A DNA stretch of 64,000 nucleotides from Zonotrichia leucophrys gambelii (Eukaryota; Chordata; Aves; Passeriformes; Passerellidae), in assembly GCF_028769735.1 (NCBI RefSeq), contig NW_026992304.1, positions 62,001-126,000 of the forward strand. Reading direction: 5' to 3'. How positions within the stretch are numbered: position 1 is the stretch's first letter; each line of letters starts with the position of its first letter. This document shows positions 1 through 12,800 of this stretch, in pieces. A program made the translations under genes and the position numbers. The notes beneath the pieces were generated by a model. The model ran no database searches. It was not told the DNA's origin and worked only from the letters and a program-made list of their open reading frames with translations.

Positions 1-350
1 GCGTGGCACGGCCGGGGCGCTGGCGGGGGACAGCGGGGACATTGGGGACATCGGGGACATCGGGGGCGGCCTTGGGGACAGCGGCGACTGCGGGGACATG
101 GGCGGTGGCTTTGGGGACATTGGGGGCCATGGGGACATCGGGGACATCAAGAGTGGCCTTGGGGACATTGGGGGTGGCCGTGGGGACAGCTGGGACAGCG
201 AGGACACGTGGGGTTATGGGGACAGCTGGGAGCAGGGTGGCCCTGGGGACACCCAGGGGGACCTTGGGGACAGCAATGGGGATTTTGGGGACAGGAATGG
301 GGATTTTGGGGACCTTGGGGACACTCAGGGCCGGGTTGGCCCTTGGTGAC
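1..350. repeat. GGGGACATTGGGGACA-type minisatellite
   Basis: Decamer-based array of GGGGACATTG/GGGGACATCG/GGGGACAGC units. The same family, in either orientation, fills introns of EPHB4, SRRT and NLGN2. Open frames through it are Gly/Thr/Leu periodic and not genes. A plus-strand AATAAA at 430-435 just after it could end an unseen gene to the left. Confidence 0.8.
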
Positions 351-402
351 ACCTTGGGGACAGCTCGGGCACAGCCACGCCCCCTCATTTGCATCAACCA
401 CG

Positions 403-561
403 TTTATTGGCCGTGACCAGCATTGGGACAATAAAAGCAATGAGGCCACGCCCATCGACGACCACACCCATTTATGTCCATGCCCATTTGTGGCCACGCC
501 CACACAGGCTCCACCCCTGAGATTGCCCCACCCATGAGTCATTGGTGGGTGGAGCTTTATT
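403..561 (-). terminator. EPHB4: Candidate EPHB4 polyadenylation signals
   Basis: Reading the minus strand beyond the EPHB4 stop at 893, AATAAA occurs at 561-556 and again at 408-403. Either would give a 3' UTR of 0.35-0.5 kb that carries the AANATGGC repeat array. No transcript evidence is available. Confidence 0.45.
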
Positions 562-893
562 GTCCTGGCAGCCATATTGGAAAGGCAGCCATGTTGGATT
601 GGAGACCATGTTGGAATGGCAGCCATGTTGTCCTGGTAGCCATATTGAATGGGCAGCCATATTGGATTGGTGGCCACATTAGAATTGCGGCCATATTGTC
701 CCTGGCAGCCACATTAGATTGGCAGCCATGTTGTTCTGGTGGCCATATTGGATTGGCAGCCATATTGCCCCCAGCGGCCATATTGTCCCTAGTGGCCATA
801 GAGTCCTGGCAGCCATCTTGTCCTGGCAGCCATCTTGCTCCCCCATCCATCTGCATCCCTTGGCGCCTCTCCCCGGCGGCCATCTTGCCGTGT
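556..893. repeat. About 16-unit array with GCCATNTTG core
   Basis: Units of about 18-20 bp, such as GGCAGCCATATTGGATT and CAGCCATGTTGTCCTG, repeat from the EPHB4 stop codon outwards. The conserved part GCCATNTTG is the reverse complement of CAANATGGC, the YY1-type core. The array lies in the predicted 3' UTR or just downstream. Confidence 0.8.
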
Positions 894-3800
894 CAGCACT
901 GGGGGTCCCCTTTGGGGGGGCTCTGCTGCCCCGGCAGTGTCACCCCCATGCGCAGCAGGTCCCTGATGGGGACACGGGGGTCACTGCGGGGTCCCTGTGC
1001 CCCCCATGACCCCCCAGACCCCCTGGTGCCCCACAGCCCCCCAACTCCCAGTGCCCCCCCATCCCCTCCATATCCCCCCAATGCCCCCCATTTCCCCCCA
1101 TTTCCCCCCGTACTCTCTGCTCAGGTGGGGCAGTAGCTCCAGCCCCCAATCCCCCCAATGCCCCCAATGCCCCCCGTGCCCCCCATTCCCCCCAATGCCC
1201 CCCGTGCCCCCCAATGCCCCCCGTGCCCCCCATTCCCCCCATTTCCCCCCGTACTCTCTGCTCAGGTGGGGCAGCAGCTCCAGCCCGGTGACCCCGAGGG
1301 GCTCCAGGTGCCCCCCCGAGGGGGGGGTGGGGGTGGGCTCGGCCTTGGGGGGGGCGGGCTCCAGGCAGGAGGGGGAGGGGCTGCGGGGAGAGAGGGGAGG
1401 GGTCAGAGCCACGAGCCGGAGACCCCCTGCCCAAAATCAGGGGCGGCGAGACCCCCCCGTGAACTCAGGTGTGCTGGGACCACCCCCCCCCACGAACTGG
1501 GACCCCTCCCCACGAATCCAGGTGTGCTGAGAGCCCCCCCCATGAACTCAGGTGTGCTGGGACCACACCCAATTAATTCAGGTGTGCCAAGACCTCCCCC
1601 CACAACGCATCCAGGTGCTCTCTCCCACCTTCCCCCCCCACCCAGGTGTGCCCCCCTCACCTGCGCAGGCTCTGCGGGTGCCGGATGAGCCGGTCCAGGG
1701 CGCGCACCAGGTGCGGGAAGGTGGGGCGGGCGTGGCGCTCGCGCTGCCAGCACTGCAGCATCAGCCGGTGCAGCGCGGGCGGGCAGCGCGGCGGCGGCGG
1801 CAGCCGGTAATCCTGCTCGATGGCGTTGATCACCTGGGACAGGTGAGGGACAGGTGAGACAGGTGAGAGGGACACTCACAATCCTGCTCGATGGCGGTGA
1901 TCACCTGCACAGGTGAGGGGGTTTTGGGGCCATTTGGGGCTTTCAGGAAGATCTGGGGGTCCCGGATTTTGGGGTGACTCACGTCCTGGTTGGACATGTC
2001 CCAGTAGGGCCTCTCCCCAAAGCTCAGCACCTCCCACATGACGATGCCGTAGCTCCAGGCGTCGCTGGCCGAGGTGAAGGTGCGGAACGCGATGGCCTCG
2101 GGCGCCGTCCAGCGGATCGGGATCTTCCCGCCCTGACCGGGGCCCACGATCCATCAGGGGACCCCAAAATCCATCAGGGGACCCCAGAATCCATCAGGGG
2201 AACCCCAAAAACCCCCGGGAAACACCAAAATCCACAGGAAATGCCAAAACCCCCAGGAAACACAAAAAAAAACCCCTGGGAAACCCTCAAAAAACCCAGG
2301 AACCCCCCCAAAACCGCCAGGAAAGCCCAAACACTGCCTGCGAATCCCCAGGTCCTCCCTGGGAAACCTCAAAAGCCCCCGTGAAACCCCAAAAAAACCC
2401 CAGGAAACCCCAAACCTGCCCAGGAAACAAAGAATTCACCCAGGAAACCTCAAATCTTCTGGAAAACCCCAAATTCCCCCTGGGAAAGCCCAAAAACCTC
2501 CGGGAAACCACAAAAACCCCTGGGAAACCCCAAAATCCCTCCCAGGAAACGCCAGAGCCACCTGGGAAACCTCAAAAATCCCCAGGAAATGCTAAAAACC
2601 CTCTGGGAAACCCCAAACCCACCGGAATCGCCCCAAAACCTTCTCAACCCCTCCAAACCCCACCAAACTGCCCCCAAACCCGAATCGCCCCAAAACCGCG
2701 GGTCTGGGGTCCCGGGGGTCTCACCAGGGAGCTGGTGTAGGTGGGGTCGTTGTCCCTGTCCCCGTCCAGCGCCCGCGACAGCCCAAAGTCGGACACCTGG
2801 GGGACAGGTGAGCGTCCCGAGGGGGGTTCCACACCCCAAAAAGCAACAGAGTGCCCCAAAACAGCCCAAAATTGCCCCAACAGAATCCCCCCAAACCCTC
2901 CCACCTTGCAGACCAGGTGTGCGTCCACCAGGATGTTCCAAACCCACCAGAATTGCCCCAAAATCCCCAAAATGGCCCAAAATCCCCCCAAACCCTCCCA
3001 CCTTGCAGACCAGGTGTGCGTCCACCAGGGTGTTCCAAACCCACCAGAATTGCCCCAAAATCCCCCAAATCGCCCCAAACCCACCTTGCAGACCAGGTGT
3101 GCGTCCACCAGGATGTTCCAAACCCACCAGAATTGCCCCAAAATCCCCCCAAATCGCCCCAAACCCACCTTGCAGACCAGGTGCGCGTCCACCAGGATGT
3201 TCCAAGCCCACCAGAATTCACCACCAAATTTAACCCCTCCCAAAATCCCCCCAAATCGCCCCAAACCCACCTTGCAGACCAGGTGCGCGTCCACCAGGAT
3301 GTTCCTGGCCGCCAGGTCGCGGTGCACGAAGCCGGCCTCGGCCAGGTAGCGCATCCCGGCCGCGATGCCGCGCAGCATGGCCACCAGCTGGAGCGGGGAC
3401 AGCGTCCCCTCCCGGCCCTGAGGGGACAAAGGGACATCGCGGGGACATCACACACAGAGCACGGCCACCATCACAGAGCATGGCCACCAGCTGGAGCGGG
3501 GACAGGGTCCCCTCATGGTGCTGGAGAGCAGAGAGCATGACCCAATGTCCCCAATGTCCCCAATGTCCCCTTCAATGTCCCCTCAATGTCCCTGATGTGC
3601 CCCCAATCTCCCCTGACCCACCCCAACGTCCCCCAACGTCCCCAATCCCCTGACACCTCAATGTCCCCAATGTCCCTCATGTTCCCGATGTCCCCATGCC
3701 CTGACACCCCCATGTCCCCAATGTCCCCGATTGTCCCCAATTCCCACCTAATGTCCCCTCAGTGTCCCCAATGTCCCCAATGTCCCCATGTCCGCAATGT

Positions 3801-6800
3801 CCCTGACACCCCCAATGTCCCCAATGTCCCCATGTCCCCTCTAATGTCCCCAATGTCCCCACTGTCCGATGCCCCGTGGAGCCCCATTGCTCCCCGCCCT
3901 GACACCCCCAATGTCCCCATTGCCTCCCAATGTCCCCATTGTTCCCAATGTCCCCAATGTCCCCATGTCCCATTCGATGTCCCCCAATGTCCCCACCCTG
4001 AGGAAGGCGTCCAGCGCCCCGTGCATGAGGAACTCGGTGACGATCATGGCCGGGCTCCCCGCGCTGACCACGCCCCATGTCCGCGCATTGTGCGCTGCCC
4101 CACCGCCCATGCCCAGGAACTCCCCGTGCCTCCCCCGCGCCGCCCAAGGTCTCCAGGCCCCTCGGCCCCATGCCCCCGGCGATGCGCCACATCCATCCCC
4201 TCGATGTCCCCAATGTCCCCATTGTCCCCCAGGTGTCCCCAATGTCCCCAATGTCCCCAATGTCCCCAATGTCCCCAATGTCCCCTCGATGTCCCCAATG
4301 TCCCCACCCTGAGGAAGGCGTCCAGCGCCCCGTGGAGCAGGAACTCGGTGACGATCATGGCGGGGCTCCCCGCGCTGACCACGCCGCGCAGCCGCAGCAC
4401 GTTGGGGTGCAGGAACTGCGCCATTCGCGCCGCCTCCCGCAGGAACTCCCGGCGCTGCCGCTCCCCCGCGCCGCCCTTGAGCGTCTTCACGGCCACCTCG
4501 GCCTCGGGCTGGCCGGGCAGCGACAGGCGCCCGCGCCACACCTCGCCAAACTCACCTGCGCACAGGTAATGGGGGTAAATGTACCCAAAATCCTGATAAA
4601 TGCACCCAAAATCCCACCCACACCTCGCCAAACTCACCTGCGGACAGGTAATGGGGGTAAATGTACCCAAAAATACCCAAAATCCTGATAAATGCACCCA
4701 AAATCCCACCCACACCTCGCCAAACTCACCTGGGGCAGGTGAGGACCCTCCAAAACACCCCAAATCCCCCCAAACTGGACCCCCAGCTGTCCCTGGGTGT
4801 GTCCCCAGGTGTGTCCCCAGGTGTGTCCCCAGGTGTGTCCCCCCCCCAGGTGTGTCCCCAGGTGTGTCCCCAGCTCCCCCCAGGTGTGTCCCCAGGTGTG
4901 TCCCCAGGTGTCCCCCCCCAGGTGTCTCCCCCAGGTGTGTCCCCAGGTGTGTCTGATCCTCCCAGGTGTCCCCCCAGGTGTGTCCCCAGGTGTCCCCCCA
5001 GGTGTGCCCCCCCCACAGGTTGGGGTATGTACCCAAAACTGTTGTCCCCTCCCACCACCCCCCAGGTGTGTACCCCAGTTCCCCAAGTTGGTATGCCCCA
5101 GAATGTATCCCCCACCCCACTCGTGTCACCCAGGTGTGCCTCCCACCCATCCCCCCCTCAGTGTGTCCCCAGGGTGTGTCCCCCAGGTGTGTCCCCCCCC
5201 CAGGTGTGTCCCCCCAGGTGTGTCCCCAGGTGTGTCCCCCCCCAGGTGTGTCCCCCCAGGTGTGTCCCCCAGGTGTGTCCCCCCCAGGTGTGTCCCCCCC
5301 AGGTGTCCCCCCCAGGTGCCACCTGCCCCGATGACCTCCTCGATGGTGACGCAGGTGACGTCGATCTCCTGCGCGAAATCCCTCAGCGCCACCTCGGGGT
5401 CCTCGTACGTCAGGGGGTCGATGTAGAGCTTCCCACCTGGGGACACACCTGGCTCACACCTGGGGACGTTTCTGGGGACATTTGGGGACAATTTTGGGGT
5501 CTCCTTACCGGCCCCCCCGGGGTTGGGCTCCCGTCGCTGCTTCTCCGCCCGGAGCCGCCAACGCCTGCGGGGACAGGGGGGGACACGGGGATGGGGACCC
5601 CAAAGGGACCCCAAAAACACCCCAAAACAACCCAAAACACCCCAAAATCCACCCCAGGGACCCCAAAAACACCCCAAAACACCCCAAAATCCACCCCAGG
5701 CACCTCGAAATACCCAAAACCACCCCAAAACAACCCAAAATCCACCCCAGGGACCCCGAAATACCCAAAAACACCCCAAAATATCCCAAAACAACCCAAA
5801 ACACCCCAAAATCCACCCCAGGGACCCCAAAATACCCAAAACCACCCCTAAATAACCCAAAACGACCCAAAATCCACCCCAGGGACCTCGAAATACCCAA
5901 AACCACCCCAAAATATCCCAAAACAACCCAAAATCCACCCCAGGGACCTCAAAATGCCCAAATCCACCCCAAAACCCACCCCAGGGAAGCCAAAACCAAC
6001 ACCCAAAACCCCCGGACCCAAAACCCAAACCTCCCCAGAACCCCCCATTTCCCCCCAAATCCCCCCAAAATGCCCAAATGTGCCCAAAGTGCCCCAAATT
6101 CGCTCACCTGAGGGCGAGCAGGGCCCCCCCCAGCAGCGCCAGCACCAGGAGCCCCCCCAGGGCGGCGGCTCCGGCCACGACCCCCCCGGGACCCGCCCGG
6201 GCCCCCTCTGCGGGAAATTGGGGTGAATTCGGGGGAAATTGGGAAAATTGGGGGGAATTGGGGGAAAATTGGGAAAATCGGGGGAAAATTGGGGTGAATT
6301 TGGGGTAAATTGGGGAGGGGAAAGGGGTGAGAGCCCCGGGACCCCTCTGCGGGAACAGAGCGGGAAATTGGGGTGAATTGAGGTAAATTGGGAAAATTGG
6401 GGTGAATTGGGGGGTTTGGGGGAAATTGGGAAGATTTGGGTGAAAAGTGGGGGGATTTGGAGTTGGCTTGTGGTGTTTCTGAGGTATTTTAAGGGTGTTT
6501 CTGGGGTTGGATTCAGGGCAGGTTTTGGGGTGGTTTTAGGGCAGTTTTTGGGGTATTTTCAGGGTATTTTAGGGCAGGTTTTGGGGTATTTCAGGGCAGT
6601 TTTTGGGTAGGTTTTAGGGCAGGTTTTGGGGTGGTTTTAGGGGTATTTTGGGGGTATTTTTGGGGTGTTTTAGGGGTATTTTGGGGGTAATTTTGGGGTG
6701 GTTTTAGGGGTATTTTTGCGGAGGTTTTAGGGCAGTTTTGGGGTATTTCAGGGCAGGTTTTGGGGTGGTTTTAGGGCAGTTTTTGGGGTACTTTGGGGGT

Positions 6801-9800
6801 ATTTTTGGGGTTGGTTTTAGGGCAGTTTTTGGGGTATTTCAGGGCAGTTTTTGGGGTGATTTCAGGGTGTTTTGGTCTCTCACCACTGCCCGAGGCGCTG
6901 ACCGTGGTCTCAGGGGTATAGGGGGTATTTCAGGGTGGATTTTGGGGTATTTTCAGGGTATTTCAGGGCAGTTTTTGGGTAGGTTTTAGGGCAGTTTTTG
7001 GGGTATTTCAGGGCAGTTTTTGGGGTGATTTTGGGGTGTTTTGGTCTCTCACCGCTGCCCGAGGCGCTGACCGTGGTCTCAGGGGTTATGGGGGTATTTC
7101 AGGGTGGATTTTGGGGTATTTTCAGGGTATTTCAGGGCAGTTTTTGGGTAGGTTTTAGGGCAGTTTTTGGGTAGGTTTTAGGGGTATTTCAGGGCAGTTT
7201 TTGGGGTGATTTGGGGGTGATTTTGGTGTCTCACCGCTGCCCGGGGCGCTGACCGTGGTCTCGGGCCCGAAGTCGCCGTAGCCGCCCTCGGAGCGGGCCC
7301 GGACCCGCACCCCGTAGAGGCCCCCCCGGCGCAGCCCCCCCAGCTCCGCCCGCGGCCGCGGCACCGTCACAAACTGGGGGGGCCCCTCCCCGCCCCCCAC
7401 CTGCGAAAAACCCAAAAACAGCCAAAATAAACCCAAAACCACCTCCAAAAAGACCCCCCCAAAACACCCAAAAAATACCCCAAAAATAGCCCAAAATAAA
7501 CCCCCAAACACCCCCAAAATAAACCCCCAAACACCCAAAATAAACCCCAAAAATAGCCCAAAACACACCCCAAACACCCCCAAAATAAACCCCCAAACAC
7601 CCCCCAAATAAACCCCCAAACACCCAAAATAAACCCCAAAAATAGCCCAAAACACACCCCAAAACACCCCCAAAATAACCTCCCCAAACACCCAAAAAAT
7701 AATCCAAAATATACCCCAAAATAAACCCCAAAACACCCCCAAAAATACCCCAAAATAAACCCACAAACACCCAAAAAACAACCCAAAATATACCCCAAAA
7801 TAAATCCCAAAACCACCCCAAAAATACCCCAAAATAAACCACAAAAACAACCCCCCTAAACATCCCAAAAAAAACCCCAAATAAGCCTCCCAAACACCCC
7901 AAAAAAACCCTCAAAAAAAACCCAAATCCACCCAAAATAAAACCCCCAAATCCCCCCAAAACCCCCCGCCCACCTTCTCGTAAACCTTCACCTCCCTAAA
8001 ATCCCCTAAAAACCCCAAAATCCCCCAATTTCCCCCAAAACCCCCGCCCACCTTCTCGTAGACCTTCACCTCCTAAAAACCCCAAAATCCCCCAATTTCC
8101 CCCCAAAACCCCCGCCCACCTTCTCGTAGACCTTCACCTCCCAGTCCAGCACGGGGGGCGCCGGGGGGGGGCTGGGCCAGGCCAGGGTGACCCCCCCGGG
8201 CCCCCCCCCCACCCGCACCACGTCCGACACGGGCGGCGGCACTGCGGGAAACCGCGCATTTCGGGTCATTTTGGGGGATTTTGGGTTATTTTGGGGGATT
8301 TTTGGGGTGATTTGGGGGGTCCCAGATGGAGTTTGGGGGGTCCGGGGAGGTTTGGGGTGACTGGGGGGAATTTAGGGGAGATTTGGGGGGGATTTGGGGG
8401 TCCTGAGTGGGTTTTTGGGGTGGTTTTGGGGAGCTTAGGGTGATTTTTGCGGTAAGTTTGGGTGGTTTTAGGCTGGTTTGCGGTGAGTTTGGGTGATTTG
8501 GGAGAAGGTTGGGGTATTTTTGGGGTGATTTTCACTGTTTTTGGGGTGTTTTTGGGGTGTTTTCGCTCTCTCACCGTCAGCCCCGGCCGTCACGTTGATC
8601 TCGGCCGCGGGGGGCTCGGGGGGCGGCGACCCCGGGGCCGTGACCCCGCTGCGGGCAGTGACCCGGAAGCTGTAGGTGACCCCCGGCCGCAGCCCGGCCA
8701 CGCTCACCGATTGGCCGCGCAGCCCGCGCGGGTCGGGGGGCGGCGCCCAGGCCACGCCCCCGCAGGGCCCGCACGCGGGGGGCGGGGCCTGGCCGCGGGG
8801 GGCGGGGCAGGCGCGGCACGTCACGTGGTACCGCAGGTCCGCACGCTCCGCCCCCGCGCGGGGGGGGCTCCAGGACAGACGGACACCGGAGCCGTTCACG
8901 TGGGCCTGGAGGGCTCGGGGGGCCGAGGGGGGCGCTGTGGGGCACAATGGGGGGGTCAGGAGGCCCTGGGACCCCCCCGAGGAGAAACCCCCCAGGAACC
9001 CTCAAATACCCTCTGAGACCCCAAACCGCCCCGGACAGACGGACACCGGAGCGTTCACGTGGGCCTGGAGGGCTCGGGGGCCGAGGGGGCGCTGTGGGCA
9101 CAATGGGGGGGGTCAGGGGAGAAAGCCCCCCAGGAACCCCCAAACCCACCCAAAACGCCCTGAATCCCCCCCAAATCCCCCCGGTCCCATCACCAGAGCA
9201 GGGGTCCGGGGGTCCCTCCCCGTTGCCCCGGTAGAACCCCCCCAAGACACCCCAAATCCCCCAAATCTCCCCAATTTCGGTACCGGAGCATCGTCCCGCG
9301 GGTCGCTCCCCGTTGGCCTGATAGAATCCCCCAAAACATCCCGAATCCCCCCGAAATGCCCCAAAACGCCCCCATTACCGGAGCACGGTTCCGCGGGTCC
9401 CTCCCCGTGGCCCCGGTAGGAGCCCGGCCGGCAGCGGCACCCGGCGGCCCCGGGGGAGGGGGCTTCGCTCTGGGGGGGGCAGGGCCGGCACCGACCCCCG
9501 CCCGGCTCCGCCTTGAACGTCTGGGGGGGACACGCTGGGGACACACAGAGAGAGAGGGGGGCGTCAGTGGGGATGGCCAGAGACCCCCAAACGGCATAAA
9601 ACACACCAAAACACTCCAAAACGCCCTAAAAACTCCCTGAAACACCCTAAAATACCCCAAAAAAGCCCCTAAAATACGCTATAACATACCAAACACACCA
9701 AAAGCACCCTAAACCACGCCAAAACACCCAAAAAACCCTACAAGACACCGAAACACCTTGAAACACCCCCCCACACCCCTAAACCGCTGCAAAAACACAG

Positions 9801-12800
9801 CAAAACCACAGCAAAAACACCCTAAACCACCTCAAAACACCAAAAACCCCACAGAGACTCCCCAACGACCTAAAACACCCCAAACACCACCCCATAAAAA
9901 ACCCAAATTCCACATAAATCACCCCAAACTCACGCCGACACCCCAGGCCCTCACTGGGCTCCATCCCGATCCCACAGACACAGCCCAGGGCGGGCGGCTC
10001 GGCCTAGCACCCATCCCACACCCCAAATCCATCTCAAACACCCCAAACACCCCAAAACCACCATAAATCACCCCAAACACCCCATAAATCACCCAAATTC
10101 CCCCTAAATCACCCCAAACTCACGCCGACACCCCATTCCCTCACTGGGCTCCATCCCAATCCCACACACACAGCCCAGGGCGGGCGGCTCGGCCCAGCAC
10201 CCATCCCACAGCCCAAATCCACCTAAAACACCCCAAACACCCCAAAACCACCATAAATCACCCCAAACACCCCATAAAAAACCCCAAATCCCCATAAATC
10301 ACCCCAAACTCACGCCGACACCCCGTGCCTTCACTGGGCTCCATCCCAATCCCACACACGCATCCCAGCGCCGGGGGCTCGGCCCACTGCCCGTCCTCAC
10401 GGCAGTACATCAGCGGCGTGCCCTCAGCGGCCATCCCACACCCCAAACACCCCATAAATCACCCAAAATCCCCCTAAATCACCCCAAACTCACGCCGACA
10501 CCCCGTTCCCTCGCTGGGCTCCATCCCGATCCCGCACACGCAGCCCAGGGCCGGGGGCTCGGCCCACTGCCCGTCCTCGCGGCAGTACATCAGCGGCGTG
10601 CCCTCGGCGGCGGGCACGGCGCCCGGCACGCACTCGCCGGGCACGGGCGCCACCAGCTCGGCGGGCACGGTGCCGGGGAAGCGGGCGAGGCGCGCGGTGG
10701 CGGCGGGGCAGCGGCGGAAGAAGAGGCGCACCGAGAGCAGCGCCATGCAGGCGCCCAGGTCCTGGAAGGCCAGGTAGAAGCCGGCGCGGCGCAGCGGGCC
10801 CAGCCGCAGCACCTTGCGGTTGACGCGGCCCCGGGGCCCGCCCGGCCGCGCCAGGTGCTCGGCCGCCACCGTGTCCACCTTCACGTAGGGGTTCTCCATC
10901 CAGGGCGGCGACGTGGCCGTGGCCGTGTCGGCGTCCGACTCGTGGTAGAACACCGAGAACGTCTCCTTGCACGTGCGGGGGGCGCTGCGGCGGCGGCGGG
11001 CGGGGCCCGGCGGGTGGAACGGGTGCAGATTGAGGGGTTCGGGGTGGTTTCCATGGAGATCGAGGGGTTTGGGGTGGTTTCCATGGAGATCGAGGGGTTC
11101 GGGGTCGTTTCCATGGAGATCGAGGGGTTCGGGGTTGTTTCCATGGAGATCAATAGGTTTTGGGTCCTTTCCCTGGACATCAAGGGGTTCAGGGTGGTGT
11201 CCATGGAGACCAACATGTTTTGGGTCATTTCCATGGAGATCGAGGGGTTCGGGGTGGTTGCCATGGATATTGAGGGGTTTAGGGTCCTTTCCCTTGAGAT
11301 CAACAGTTTTGGTGTCACTTCCACGGAGATTGATGGGTTTTGGGTAATTTTCATGAAGACTGAGGTGTTTGGGGTTGTTGCCATGGAGATCGAGGTTGCC
11401 AAGGGGATGCCCGGGGGCGTGTCCAGGTGTGTCCCCAGGTGTGTCTGGAGCTGCCCCAGCTGTCCCCTGTGTCCTGGGCAGGTTGTCCCTGTCCCTGTCC
11501 CTGTCAATGTCCTGTGTCCCCAATGTCCCCGGTGTCCCCTGTCCCTCCTGCCGGCTGTCGCTGTCCCGTGTCCCCCCCAGGCTGTCACTGTCGCTGTCCC
11601 TGTCCCTGTCAGTGTCCTGTGTCCCCAATGTCCCCGGTGTCCCCTGTCCCTCCAGCCGGCTGTCGCTGTCCCGTGTCCCCCCCAGGCTGTCACTGTCGCT
11701 GTCCCTGTCCGGTATCCCCCGCGCCGCCCGCGTCCTGCCCGGTGTCCCCGGTCCCCCCGGTGCCGCCCCGAGGCTGTCGCAGGCCATGACGGTGAACCGG
11801 ATCTCGGCCATCACGGTGGTGGCGGCGCCGCGGGGCACCCAGCGCGACCGGAGCCAGCTGTTCTGGGCGGGGCTCCAGCTGTGCTGGGCGGGGCTCCGGC
11901 CCCGCGCGGGGGCGTGGTCGCGCTCGGCCCCGCCCCCGCCCCGCCCCGAGCACACCTCGAAGGTGCGAACGGCCCCGCCCAGCTCCGCATCCAGCGCGCT
12001 CAGCTCCTCCCACTGCCGGACGGACGGACGGACGGACAGACAGGGGGACACGGGGGGGACAGAGGGACGGGGGGGACAGACGGTGAGCGGTGCTGGTGAC
12101 CTCCTGTCCCCCCAATGTCCCCAATGTCCCCAGGTGTGTCCCAGGTGTGTCACCTGTCCCTCCCCAGGCGGATGCACCGTCCAGCGCAGGTCGCTGTCCC
12201 CAGCCCAATGTCCCCAGGTGTGTCTCAGGTGTGTCCCCAATGTCCCCAGGGGTGTCCCCAATGTCCCAGGTGTGTCACCTGTCCCTCCCCAGGCGGATGC
12301 ACCGTCCAGCGCAGGTCGCTCGTCTCCAGCCTCGTGTCCAGCAGCGTCTCTGGGGGGCACAGAGGGGATCAGAACCCTCAAATATCCCCAAAAAAACCCC
12401 CCAGATCCGCCCAAAAAGACCCCGAAATCACCTCCGAAACCCTCAAATATCCCCCAAAAAAAAACCCAGATCCGCCCAAAAAGACCCCGAAATCACCTCC
12501 GAAACCCTCAAATATCCCACCCAAAACCCCAAGCATCTCCAAAAAACCCCAAATATCCCCTGAAACCCCCAAATGTCCCGCTAGAAACCCCAAATATCTG
12601 CCGAAAACGCCAAATATCCCCCCGAAAATGCCAAATACCCCCCCCAAAACCCCAAATCCACCTCAAATACCCTCCCGCATAACCCCAAATATCTCCCAAA
12701 AACCTCAAATATCCCCCCAGAAACCCTAAATTCCATTCCAGGAACCCCAAATGTCCCCCCCAAAACCGCAAATCCCCCCCCAGAGCCCCCAAATGTCAGG

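Noticed and set aside
2890..3310. CRISPR-like regularly spaced repeats
   Set aside because: Repeats are exon edges with introns of a vertebrate kinase gene; spacers are themselves similar and there are no cas genes.
5126..6097. 323-codon Gly/Phe/Trp-rich open frame on the minus strand
   Set aside because: It is repeat translation of EPHB4 introns; it overlaps true EPHB4 exons in part and has no consistent family similarity.
7155..7959. Hydrophobic 241-242-codon frames (GVYFGLFLG type)
   Set aside because: Translations of a CCCCAAAATAAA intron array; the membrane-like look is a by-product of TTTGGG codons.
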